NCBI GenBank assembly: GCA_024811115.1
Contig: JAKOGH010000241.1
Location: 1 to 14,602 of the forward strand
Length of the DNA stretch: 14,602 nt
Reading direction: 5' to 3'
From: Terana coerulea
Lineage: Eukaryota > Basidiomycota > Agaricomycetes > Polyporales > Phanerochaetaceae
Position 1 is the stretch's first letter. The number at the start of each line of letters is the position of its first letter. Below are positions 1-9,029 of the stretch, one piece after another. The notes under the pieces are model-generated. The model was not told the origin of the DNA. It saw nothing but the letters and a program-made list of their open reading frames with translations, and ran no database searches. The translations under genes were made by a program, and so were the position numbers.

Positions 1-79
1 AGTAACACAAAGTCGACAATATGATACAATATGGGGTAAAGCTCCAACACCACGCACTCGTTACGTTGAATACAGGCAT
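1..79 (-). CDS. Copy C of tandem transmembrane-protein family, 5' end only (cut by window edge)
   Basis: Only the first coding exon (79-58) and the start of the first coding intron (from 57) lie in the window; the rest is beyond base 1. The exon encodes MPVFNVT plus the first base of an Ile codon, as in copies A and B, and ends at the same GTGCGTGG donor. I infer a third member because this micro-exon, the first intron's start and about 400 bp of upstream sequence all match the other copies. The intron is at least 57 nt, against 71 nt in A and 60 nt in B, so exon 2 should begin within a few tens of bases to the left. Whether the remainder is intact cannot be seen. Confidence 0.7.
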   Translation of the reverse strand, partial: MPVFNVTSAWCWSFTPYCIILSTLCY

Positions 80-475
80 ACTGTTAGTAACCCACGAATA
101 TGAACCAAAGAAGACACCCAAAAGACTCTCCAAAAAGTGCGGTGCAGCACGCTACGAGCGCGAGGGAGGAAGGAAAGGTGGAAGGTGAAGCAAGCGAGGC
201 AGAGCGGGCATCTGTAGAGGTAGTACTTACCGTGCTTCGTCACAATGATGTCGGTCAGCAACGACATCCCTGCGAGATGGGAACATCAACATGTGATACA
301 TGTTGCAAGAATGAAGACATCCTGATAGATCGGGTCAGCACTTCGTAGCGAAAAGTGGCAACTCGCGGTCAGCTCTCAGCATTTTTATTAGAATGGGGAA
401 CGAGAACTACTCAACTAGCCATCAAAGTACCCAGTGTACTATGGGGTATTGTATCCTATATCAGAACCGAGAATT
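80..475 (-). promoter_or_regulatory. Upstream region of copy C, duplicated before copies A and B
   Basis: This stretch aligns with 4050-4820 upstream of copy A, and its proximal 160 bp aligns with 6844-7015 upstream of copy B. On the minus strand it has a CT-rich tract near 150-190, typical of a fungal core promoter or leader. It also has a possible 5'-leader intron from a GTAAGT donor at 230 to an ACTAACAG acceptor ending at 81, one base before the ATG. The same donor and acceptor positions exist in A and B. No TATA box was assigned. Similarity to the copy A flank fades near 475. Confidence 0.5.
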
Positions 476-505
476 CAGGACGTGTAATAGAGCTCACCAG
501 CGTCC

Positions 506-1076
506 ATGAGTGACGGGCCGCCGGACTTGGCTGTCTCTCGGGCGCTGTGGTGGTACTCGGAAGGTTCTTTCAATTATGAGGCAATAAGTACCGCTGCCAC
601 AGCCAGCCAGCGGCTGCGACTTCTCCGCGAATTAGAGACCGCAGGTATTCCAGAGCTCACGCAATCCGTCAAGCAGCTTTATCTGGGGTAGAACTGCATG
701 GCGCAAGGATTGAGAACGACCACGCCGGTATTGGAACATATTGAGCGTCGAAGAGCGGGAACGGCCGGTATGCTGGTGGCATCGTTCATGCCGTCGGGTT
801 CTCAAGGAGTGCGGGGTCCATACCAACTCGTCACAATCAGGGTCCCATCTGCGACCTACAACACCAGGCTATGTCTAGCAACTCCCGTAGATGCTCTTTG
901 GCAGCATTTACGGAGGTCTTCTGCACGAGGATCTGCGGTCTTTGCGCTCCAGGATTTTGAGATATGTTTTTAACACTATCATCAACGAAGATGTATTTCA
1001 GTCTATGTCTGGGCGCGATGTCTCAGCATGTACATCGAGGGTAAGACCAAGTTCGGAGCGCTGCGCCGTGCGATGA
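506..1076 (+). pseudogene. Degenerate ORF cluster of unknown identity
   Basis: Three short plus-strand ORFs follow each other in different frames: 506-691 (61 aa, from ATG), 698-973 (91 aa) and 891-1076 (61 aa). The first has a plausible protein-like stretch (RALWWYSEGSFNYEAIS, then a Leu/Arg-rich helix and LTQSVKQLYLG). The third has a helical stretch (LHEDLRSLRSRILRYVF). I could not connect the frames with convincing splice sites, although a GTAG follows LYLG at about 690. This may be a decayed gene or a poorly resolved intron-rich one. I do not recognise a family. It lies between the promoter of copy C and bL31m. Confidence 0.25.
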
Positions 1077-1274
1077 TAAAATGCACCGAGCGCGAGTGGG
1101 TCGATCTGCCTAGTAGAAGTCCGACCCGACTAAAGTGTACGCGATTTAAGAGGCGAGTGGTTGAGTTTTCCTCAAAGCGGAGGCGAGGCGTCGAGAGGTG
1201 AGCTTTACACGGCTCTGTTCAGCTATTACCGCACAACCCTACGACGTAGGACACACACCTCAACATAGAGCCCA

Positions 1275-1742
1275 TCACTCCTTTTTCGCACCCCCGACCT
1301 CCACCTCCACCTCCCCTGCACTCTCCAAGTCAATACTCTCCATGCCCTCGAACTTCCTGTTGAACCGGCCCATCCGCCCGGTCGCGCGGCCCTCGAGGTC
1401 CTCGCCGTCCACCGCGACCAGCGCGTTCCACAGCGGGTGGTTCGTCGTATCCCGCGTCATCCGGAAGACGCTCTTCGGCGACGTCGTGTGGTGCACGTAC
1501 GTCGACCCGTCCGAGAGGACGACGCGCTGCGGGAACGAGGGCAGGAACGGCTTCGGGAGCTTCGGGGCGCGGTGTTTCCACACGTGGGTACGCCCGTACG
1601 GGGAGTCGGAGATGGCGCGCGCGTATGCTGGCCTGTGCGGCATCGTGAGCGTGCGGAGTGTCCGAGGAAGTGTGGTCGTCGACATCGCTGGCCGGAGGAG
1701 GGATGGACGGTCGGGTCGCCCAGAGGGCCAGTCTCCAGACAT
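1275..1742 (-). CDS. Mitochondrial large-subunit ribosomal protein bL31m
   Basis: This uninterrupted 155-aa ORF has the bL31 signature at about residues 71-105: RVVLSDGSTYVHHTTSPKS, then FRMTRDTTNHPLWNA. Fungal bL31m (the yeast Mrpl36 family) carries the same (L)SDGST...TSP...TRD..NHP.WN pattern, followed by a basic RFNRKFE segment near residues 131-137. The protein belongs to the mitoribosome large subunit. Met20 (1685) begins an Arg/Thr/Ser-rich stretch with no acidic residues (MSTTTLPRTLRTLTMPHRP) that looks like a mitochondrial presequence, so translation may start there (136 aa). Residues 1-19 are Pro/Arg-rich and less typical. The C-terminus is an acidic EVEVEVGG tail. There is no intron, and codons are strongly G/C-ending, unlike the neighbouring tandem genes. 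Opposite-strand and shifted ORFs across this interval are shadows. Confidence 0.87.
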   Translation of the reverse strand: MSGDWPSGRPDRPSLLRPAMSTTTLPRTLRTLTMPHRPAYARAISDSPYGRTHVWKHRAPKLPKPFLPSFPQRVVLSDGSTYVHHTTSPKSVFRMTRDTTNHPLWNALVAVDGEDLEGRATGRMGRFNRKFEGMESIDLESAGEVEVEVGGAKKE

Positions 1743-2045
1743 TTCAGGATCCCATCACGTGGCATTTCCTCCGCGGCAAATGCCGCGCAATGAGTGGCCA
1801 ATCACAGTGGCGAGCCCTCTAGGCTCTAAAGCGTGAAGACAGTCATCTAATGCTGCAAGCAGGCAGACAATTCGCTCAAGTGAACATTCATGCAATGGAG
1901 CTCGTGTGTTGCGGAATGCGCCACCAACGTATAGTGAAATTATAGGACGTGGTGGAATGTCGTAAAGCGTTGCATTCCGTAGCTAGTGTGCAACTAGTAC
2001 TTAAGGGCATCGTCTCGTAGAGCTGGTCATGATGTGAGGTAACGT
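1735..2045. repeat. Dispersed duplicated block, copy 1 (upstream of bL31m)
   Basis: This block aligns collinearly with 9815-10075. Shared landmarks in order are TTCAGGA..CATCACGTG, CTGCAAGCAGGC, GCTCAAG, AGCTCGTGT, GTAGCTAG, GCATCGTCT and GCTGGTC. I judge identity at roughly 65-75% by eye, with small indels. Here the block covers the bL31m upstream region and includes a CACGTG E-box core near 1757. There is no long ORF, terminal repeat or obvious target duplication, so it could be a segmental duplication of a promoter region or an old element. Confidence 0.6.
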
Positions 2046-2269
2046 AAAAGACTGGGATCCTGCTGCGCAGCGATATAATTTTCGCAGCGCAGCATGAAAT
2101 GTCCAAATGTAAAATCCAGCCAAACCGTCGCGGTCCAAGACGGCCCCCATCTAACCCGAAGGGCGAGTACTTGGCATGACATATATGGGACTTGCGGCCA
2201 ATCGCCTCGGCTAGTGTTGCTCTTCCTGTCGCCTCTTTCCGTGTATGCTATTCGAAGTAGTGTGCTGAA

Positions 2270-2349
2270 GCTCACTCGGTGCTCGAGACTCATACGGTGG
2301 AGGCAGGACAGAAGAAGGGGCGTGAGGGGCGCTCCTACAGGCAAATACT
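2270..2349. repeat. 3' flank shared by copies A and B
   Basis: The 80 bp after the stop codon of copy A matches 5071-5151 after copy B. Both run GCTCACTCGG, then CGAGACTCATACGGTGGAGGC and AGAAGAAGGGGCG on the plus strand. Homology begins at GCTCACTCGG, which sets the 3' limit of the duplicated unit at about 2270 and 5070. No canonical polyadenylation signal was assigned. Confidence 0.6.
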
Positions 2350-4049
2350 TCAGACACTACGCGATGAGCTCAAGCGAACGGAAACGTACCGGAGGAGACC
2401 TGCATTAAAACTACTGGTGGACCTGCTAGGGCTGCCTTCGCATGAATCAAAAATAAAGGATTCGTTGGTCTGCGAGTCGGGCAGGGGTGGCACAGGCTTA
2501 ACATATCGGAGAGTCGGCCTCCGCGCTATGAAGGGCTCGACTGTATATTGTTCGACCGTAGGTTGGGGGTGGTGAGGATGACCGAGAGCAGGCGCATGCT
2601 CCAATAGCGAATGTCTACTTTCCGGACTTCGACGCCGGCGGCGCATGAACCAGAGGATGCAGAGCCCGATGAGGATCATCCCAACAGCCGTAGGCAGCAC
2701 AGCTTCAAGAACCAAGACGGTCTTGGACTTTTGGTTTACCGAGCTGCTGATAGGGTTGGGCATTACGTTTCCCCAGGTGTGGAATGAACATACCCAACTG
2801 TGCCAGAGGTAGGGCTAGGAGTCGCTGTGCTACTCCCTGGGAAAGACGTCGCGGTACTCGGAGAGCCGTTCCCGGACCAGTCAGAAAAGACGACCTTGTC
2901 CAGATCGAACCAGCTGTTGACGGGATTCCCACTGTTGCCCACATTGGCGAGTGTGAGAGAGTGTTTGCCATCGGCAAGACCGCCCATGTAGTACTAGCAA
3001 CGTATTTCAAACACATGAGTGTCCACGTCGTTGCAATGGCCCATCGTGAGCGACGTACGAGAAGGTTCTGGTACCGTAAACCAAAGACGGTACCATTGAA
3101 GACCATGGGCGGCTGCCCGTCGAGAGCAACAGAGAACGCGCCATGATTGCCGGATGTGGCACCGTATAGGGCAATGGCATTTCCGTTGAATGCGACGGTA
3201 GCCGACGCACTCGCGTCGTTCGTGCGACTACAGCAATTAGCATCAGTACAGGCATATCTGGGTGGAAGCAAGGTACAAACTGCATTGTGGACATAAAATA
3301 GTTCTTCTCTAATCCATTCGGAGATGTCTCCCAGTTTCCGATGTAGGTTATTCCGGGTGCGCCGTCATCCCAAACGGTGTCTACCGACTGTGTGCTGAAA
3401 GTGTGATAGCAGACTGATTAGAGAAATGGCTATCGCAATGGATATCCAAACCTACCTTGGATTCCCGTCCCCAGTGGTGAACACGATGTAGTCGACATCG
3501 ACATATGACGGACTTGGAGTAACATAGTCGTTTTGCAGTACAAGCCGATGATTGTCGTTCTTGAGAGAAGACTGGCTGAATAACAGAGACTGAAACACGT
3601 TGTTTGCTGAGCCGTTCCCAGTCGTAGTTGCATCATCTAGATAGACGGCATATTGATCCTAAAGAATACGTCTAAGACTGGCGGCAACGAGCAGGCAACG
3701 ATGATTCATACATGATTGGGTCTCCGAGCGCCATATAAATAGACCGCACTGCCGAAGAAATTTAGGGTAGCGGTTGCACTCTAAGATAACATGTTTTCAG
3801 AGCCAATCCCGTGCGGGAAGTGTGGATTACCTACCTGCGTGCCCGTTGCATGGAAGGTACCATTGGAGTAGCTTGCCCGAAGAGGATCAGTGCCATGTGA
3901 GGAGTCATTCCAGTCACTAGTGCTGTTGTAAACAATGAGAGGCGAGATATCATCAACTGCAAGAGCAAGGAATGCCGCAGAGTTCATAAACGCGATACGC
4001 GTGGAGCAAAGCTTCAACACCACGCACTCGTTACATTGAATACGGGCAT
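2350..4049 (-). CDS. Copy A: single-pass transmembrane protein with two ectodomain repeats, 431 aa
   Basis: Eight exons: 4049-4028, 3956-3835, 3780-3712, 3658-3456, 3394-3281, 3227-3059, 2993-2794 and 2746-2350. All seven introns (47-71 nt) are GT-AG and all phases agree. Domain 1 (about 8-139) opens DDISPLIVYNSTSDW, continues SATATLNFFGSAVYLYG and closes VDVDYIVFTTGD. Domain 2 (about 140-270) opens TQSVDTVWDDGAPGIT, continues ATVAFNGNAIALYGATSG and closes SWFDLDKVVFS. A Thr/Ser/Pro linker, a transmembrane helix (about 310-333) ending in a run of arginines, and a Pro/Ser-rich tail follow. This is the layout of an abundant Agaricomycete family with galactose-binding-like folds and an EGFR-like transmembrane segment; ligand and role are unknown. 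No N-terminal signal peptide is visible; the stop-transfer arginines imply an outside N-terminus. Intron 1 is needed because the unspliced frame hits a stop. The last acceptor may shift by one codon (CAGCAG). Confidence 0.85.
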
Positions 4050-4820
4050 ACTGTTAGTTGCCCGAGACTATAATGACCCGAAAGACGACGCCAGTGCGTA
4101 CAAGAAAATGAGAGATGCAGCACTACTTATGAGTGCGAGGTGGAGGAAGAAAGGAAGGTGGAAGGTAAAGTGAGCGACGAAGTTTAGCGGGCACCTGGAG
4201 GGGCGGTACGTACCTCGCTTAAGCTTGATCATGATGCATGATGTGCATCGAAGGAATTTAGAGTAGGTTGCCAGGATCTGTGGCAGGACTTGATGCAGGA
4301 GCCGAAAATAGGACATTTTGCAGCAGCTCTCGAGCCGTTGCAAGACACCGTCTGAGGTTGCAGGATCTGGTAACTTGTTGCAGGAGCTAAGCGCGCATTG
4401 ATTGTAGGCCTCACGCGCCTGCGCCTGCAACAGGCGCAAAGCGGAGGTATCAAGGCCGCAGAACTATTGCAGAACGTCTTGGCAGTTTCCGCTGTCATAC
4501 AACAAGCTCCTGCAAGCATCCAGAGTCCTACTCTGAACTCCCTACATAATTTGTTTGAGTCGCATTCCATCTGACAGCGGATGATACCTGTCAGCAACAA
4601 TGTTCATACACGATGGGAACATCACTGTATGATACATTGCAAGAAAGAAGGCGTGCTGATAGGTCAGCTCGGCACTTCGCAGCAGAGAGTAGTTTTCATA
4701 ACTAACAACTCGCAATAAATTCTTAGTATCATGTTTGAAATGAAGAACAAAAACTACTCAACAGGTCATCAGGGTGCACAGCGCAGCATGAGGTATGGTA
4801 CCTATATCAGAATGCAGTGC
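4050..4820 (-). promoter_or_regulatory. Upstream region of copy A, interrupted by an extra segment
   Basis: This matches the copy C upstream region (80-475) on both sides of an extra segment at about 4241-4555. The proximal part has a CT-rich tract (about 4130-4165 on the minus strand). It also has a possible leader intron from GTACGTACC at 4213 to ACTAACAG ending at 4051, one base before the ATG. The distal part (4560-4820) contains blocks shared with C, such as GATGGGAACATCA, TGATACAT..TTGCAAGAA and ACTACTCAAC. The extra segment pushes these distal blocks about 315 bp further from the gene. Confidence 0.5.
4241..4555. mobile_element. Roughly 315-bp insertion upstream of copy A with repeated GTTGCAGGA motifs
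   Basis: It is present in the copy A flank and absent at the corresponding place before copies B and C. Its outer parts form an imperfect inverted repeat: about 4251-4267 (core TTTAGAGTAGG) against 4527-4545 (core CCTACTCTGAA). The left half carries seven GTTGCAGGA(T/G)C-like motifs starting near 4267, 4280, 4292, 4318, 4337, 4357 and 4377. A perfect hairpin, TGCGCCTG CAA CAGGCGCA, lies at 4420-4438 near the centre. No clear target duplication was found. It could be a miniature inverted-repeat element or a rearranged local duplication. Confidence 0.45.
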
Positions 4821-5151
4821 GCAAAATGATACTTGCGGGCATTGGCGAGCAGCGACCGGCACAAGCGGTCTAACTTGACCGCATACTCGAGGGCTGCTTG
4901 CCCCAGACTGTGGACACATGCCAGCTTTGCGCATCGGAATGAACGCCACGAGGCGACTAGTCATATATACTCAAACGATCAACTGTCGTCGTCAACTGTA
5001 CAAGATCCGTCTAGGGAGACTAGTAGGCCAGTCAGCCGCGTCTCACGTCCGAGATATAGACCTCTGGCGCTCACTCGGCGCCCGAGACTCATACGGTGGA
5101 GGCGGAACAGAAGAAGGGGCGCGAAGGACGCTCCTACTACAGGCGAAGGCT

Positions 5152-6843
5152 TCAGAATCCATGCGACGAGCTCACGCGAACGGGGACGTACTGGAGGAGA
5201 CCTGCGTCAGAACTACTGGTCGATCTGCCAGGGCTGCCCTCACGCGAATCGGAAGCAAAGGATTCATTGGTTAGCGAGTCGGGCAGGGGTGGCACAGGCG
5301 TCACACAAAGGAGAGTCGGCCTCCGGGCTGTGGAGGGCCCGACTATATATCGATCGACCGTAGGCTGCGGGTCGTGGGGACTGGCGGGAGCGGCCGCGGG
5401 TTCCCACGGCCATTGTCTACTTTCCGGACTTCGATGCCGGCGGCGCGTGAGCCAGAGGATGCAGAGCCCGACGAGGATCGTCCCGACAGCCGTAGGCAGC
5501 ACAGCGTCAAGAACCAAGGCGGTCTTGGACTTTTGGTTCACCGAGCTGCTGATTAAGTTGGACATTATGTTTCCTGGGGTGCAGAATGAACATACCCAAT
5601 TGCGCTAGGCGTCGGGCTGGGAGTCGCTGTGCCACTCACTGGGGAAGATGTCGTGGGACCCGAAGAGCCGTGCCCGGACCAATTCGAGAAAATGACTTTG
5701 TCCAGATCGAACCAGCTGTTGACGGTATTCGCCCTGTTGGCCAAGTTGGCTACAGTTAGAGTGTGTTTTCCGTCGGCGAGACCGCCCATGTAGTACTGGC
5801 AACGGATTACAAGCACATGAGTGTCCGCGTCGCTGCCATGGCCCATCGTGAGCGACGTACGAGAAGGTTCTGGTACCGTATAGCAGACGCGGTACCATTA
5901 AAGACCACCGGCGACTCTCCGTCAAGGGCGACAGAGAATGCGCCATGGTTGCCTGATGTGGCACCGTATAGAGCAATAGCGTTTCCGTTGAATGCAACGG
6001 TAGCCGTCGCGCTCGCGTCGTTCGTGCGACTACAGCGATTAGCGTCAACAGAAGCGAAGCTGGGTGGAAGCAAGGTACAAACTGCATGGTAGACATGAAA
6101 TAGTTCTTCTCTAATCCATTTGGAGATGTCTTCCACTTTCCAGTGTAGGTTATTCCGGGCGCGCCGTCGTCCCAAACGGTATCTACCGACTGTGTACTAA
6201 AAGTGCAATCACGAATTGGTCAGAGTGGGTGCTGCGATGCATATTCAAACCCACATTGGATTCTCATCCCCGGTGGTGAACACGATGTAGTCAACATCAA
6301 CCCATGACGGATTCGGAGTGACATAGTCGTTTTGCAGCACAAGCTGATGATTGTCGTTCTTGAGGGAAGACTGGCTGAACAACAGAGACTGGAACACGTT
6401 ATTTGCTGAGCCGTTCCCAGTCGTAGTCGCATCATCTAGATGGACGGCATACTGGTCCTGAAGAATACGTCAGAGATTAGCGGCAATATTAATGAGCAGA
6501 TGAAGACGATTCATACATGATTGGGTCTCCGAGTACCATACAAATAGACGGTAGTCCCGAAGAAATTCAGGGTAGCGGTTGCACCCTAGGATAGTATGTT
6601 ATCAGAGTCAATCCCGAGGCCCAGGGGTTGGGAATCATCTACCTGCATGTGCGTCGCATGGAAGGTACCATTTGAGTAGCTTGCCCAGAGAGAATCATTG
6701 TGAGAGGAGTCTCCCCAATCGCTGGTGCCGTTGTAAACGATGAGAGGCGAGGTATCGTCAACTAGAAGAGAAAGCAATGTCGGAGAGTTTGTAACGCGAT
6801 GCGAAGCCCCGGACCACGCACTCGTTACGTTGAACACAGGCAT
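5152..6843 (-). CDS. Copy B: single-pass transmembrane protein with two ectodomain repeats, 430 aa
   Basis: Eight exons: 6843-6822, 6761-6643, 6585-6517, 6457-6255, 6196-6083, 6029-5861, 5795-5596 and 5548-5152, giving exactly 431 codons with the stop. Introns are 60, 57, 59, 58, 53, 65 and 47 nt, all GT-AG. The start is MPVFNVT joined to IDDTSPLIVYNGTSDW. Domain 1 (about 8-138) contains GATATLNFFGTTVYLYG and VDVDYIVFTTGD. Domain 2 (about 139-270) contains TQSVDTVWDDGAPGITYTG, ATVAFNGNAIALYGATSG and NSWFDLDKVIFS. A Ser/Thr/Pro linker precedes the transmembrane helix (about 309-332), followed by TRRRHR and a tail of about 95 residues with SPES, PPLPDS and SREGSPGRS. Several N-x-S/T sites suggest an N-glycosylated ectodomain. 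The family role is unknown; I infer a cell-surface or wall-facing function. Confidence 0.87.
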
Positions 6844-7100
6844 GCTGTTGGTGACCTGAGACTATGATGCACCAAAAGAAGACGCCCCAAAGTACGGAAA
6901 AACGACGCTATTAATGTGAGTGCGAAGTGGAGGAAGAAAAGGTAGAAAGTATAGTGAGCGTTGAGTGAGCGAGGAAGGCGGGCACCGATAGAGGCAGTAC
7001 TTAAGTACCTCGCTTGGGTACTACAAGGCGCATCATGGTCCGAGTCGCGTTCCATCTGGATGGTAGCTGTAAGACTCCGTCACCGTCGTCCTCGCCGCCC
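6844..7100 (-). promoter_or_regulatory. Upstream region of copy B
   Basis: The proximal 160 bp matches the upstream regions of A and C, including the CT-rich leader (about 6925-6960) and the block reading AAGCGAGGTAC on the minus strand. A possible leader intron runs from GTACTTAAG at 7008 to ACCAACAG ending at 6845. Beyond about 7050 the sequence stays similar to copy A only over the short block GAGTCGC(A/G)TTCCATCTG (copy A 4557-4574). That match is what shows the copy A insertion is absent here. Confidence 0.45.
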
Positions 7101-7261
7101 CCGCCGTCCTTTCGAGTAAGGGTTTGACTCCTTTGAGAGTTGCAGAAGTATGGAGGGGGCGTTAGGGGCAGTAGTGTTGACCAATCACATGTCGTCGCTA
7201 AGATGCGATACAAATGGAAGGAATTTCCCACCGCCACTCCATTACAATCCATCTCACCTCC

Positions 7262-8488
7262 CTCGATATTTCGACCCCCGCTCGTAAGGACAGCAGGGTA
7301 GGATGGCCGTGGGAGGGATGAGTTATCAAATACGAAAGCCCTCGCTCCGCTCCAGGCAGTCGCTTGCCCGAGGTCTACCTGGCGGTGGGTGATTGCTGCA
7401 AAGACTTGGTGAGATGGCGGTCGGAGAAGAAGAGAGGCCGCTTAGCGCTTAGTACCACGAGCCGTGACGGATGTCCGAGATCAAGTACACAGGCAACCGG
7501 CCAGAAGGCTGAAATTCGAAATCTTTCGGATCGTCGCGCTATCGAGGAGGGATCCCGGATTTTTGGCTGCATTTGCAGTGTTGCGTCTGGAATCCGTCCG
7601 ATCATGTTTTTGAGCAGATCCAGCCTGGGCAGCCAATGCCATGCCAGCGTTGTGCCAGCGGCTGCATGAGGCGGGGTTGGAGCGCGCTTACTCTCATTTT
7701 ATCGAAGATAAGGGCCTTAGGATTTCGTTTTGAACACGATCCGGGCCTCGAAAAGAACGTGATCGGACGGATTTCACATGCCATCCTCCAACGAAGCGGT
7801 CGACACGGAATCAAAACGATCTCATATCCCTGCCCAGGCTCCTTCCTCAGCTCGCCCCTTCGAGTTTCTGCTGGGAGGGCGTAAACGCCCGACGTGAACG
7901 TCTCCCAGAACTCTCAGGGACGGCTGGCTCCAAACTTTAGCGCCTGATTATGTCATCCCGGGTGAAGCTCCGGTTCGGCCGTGGTAAGGTAGACACCTAT
8001 GACTTTTCTGCTCTATTGCTCTTCGCAGTCTGCTTCAAATGGTAGAAATAGCTGTGAATAAAGTCTCTACTCATCTTATGGACATTATTTGTGAGAAAAT
8101 AATCATATTGGTCTGGTACAACTGCTCTCGGGCTGCAAAATGTGTTAGTGATGGTGGAAAGCAAAGCTTTCAGTGAGTTACATATAAGTTCTAGCCACAA
8201 AACATGTGCTAACTTTCTGTCCAGTAAGTCCTATAAGTATTGGAAGTAGTTTTGCTGCCAAATGATACTGCAGAGTACACTAACTTCGCACAATGCAGCA
8301 AACTGCCAAGCCTCTGCGCCGAGACGCCTGCCCCATTTGGGCTCTCCCGGGGACCGAGAGTGGCCGGATTGATCTGGCGCTAACGTTTGAGCCAGCCTCC
8401 CTGAGAGTTGCGTCCGAGAGTTCGGCCCAAGCGGGCCGGAGTCCGTACGGTTGAGAGCAACTCGCAGGGAGCGCTGGGAAGGAGACTG
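7262..8488. other. Gene-poor stretch, nothing recognised
   Basis: Short ORFs occur in both strands (the longest is about 100 codons at 7364-7669), but none shows a recognisable motif, conserved splice borders or consistent codon use. A short inverted match (ATCCGTCCGATCA at about 7590 against its complement at about 7760) and a small hairpin (GGGCG TAAA CGCCC near 7876) are visible. I see no tRNA, rRNA or transposase. Confidence 0.5.
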
Positions 8489-8497
8489 CATCCATGC
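8489..8497. repeat. 9-bp target-site duplication, left copy (CATCCATGC)
   Basis: CATCCATGC directly abuts the left inverted repeat and recurs exactly at 9217-9225 abutting the right one. Confidence 0.85.
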
Positions 8498-8684
8498 TAG
8501 TCTCGTCCCCATCCCCTCCTTCCGGATTTGGGAACTCCGTCAGGAGGGTCTGGCGTCTCCCCAACGGCGGAGGGGGCGTCGCCTTCGTCAGTTTCTGACG
8601 AGCGCTTATGCCAACTTGAGACTCGTAGTTCGAATCCTGCACTCGCAGCATTGAGGTATGCCTTAACTGACTTGACAGGCGGAA
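8498..8684 (+). repeat. Left terminal inverted repeat of the MULE element
   Basis: This 187-bp arm contains a perfect internal hairpin, TCGTCAG TTT CTGACGA (8585-8601), and a tRNA-like B-box, AGTTCGAATCC (about 8628-8638), close to an ACTCGCA end. The sequence in between does not fold into a full tRNA. Confidence 0.85.
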
Positions 8685-9029
8685 TATTTGTATATACCCG
8701 TGATTTTATGTAATTTTAGAATGAATTTCAGGCGGCATATGTGCTCCACAGCGGCTATACAACCTCCTGGCTGAGATTAACTGGACTTCATTGCTTCTTC
8801 ACGGTGTTCAGCACTTCTGGCTTGGTTAGCTTATTAAAAGGGTCATAAATAAAGTTAATAATATTGCTTGACCCGCGTGAGTATTGTAAAGGTATCAAGG
8901 CCTGGTTTTTGCCGGCCAAGTAGTCAGTCAGCACATTTCTGCCCAGCTAACTCACATCAGCAATTGCGCAACAAGGGAAGGGTACAAAAATGTGAATTTG
9001 TGCTTTAAAATCATATATATGCGCATAAA

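Noticed and set aside
1198..1836. 212-codon plus-strand ORF overlapping bL31m, and other frames at 1330-1801
   Set aside because: These are shadows of the GC-rich bL31m gene. The conserved ribosomal protein motif is on the minus strand, and the plus ORF starts with GTG.
7588..7845. Inverted matches ATCCGTCCGATCA/TGATCGGACGGAT and AGCCTGGGCA/TGCCCAGGCT
   Set aside because: The two pairs cross rather than nest, so they do not form one hairpin or a clean terminal repeat, and there is no target duplication.
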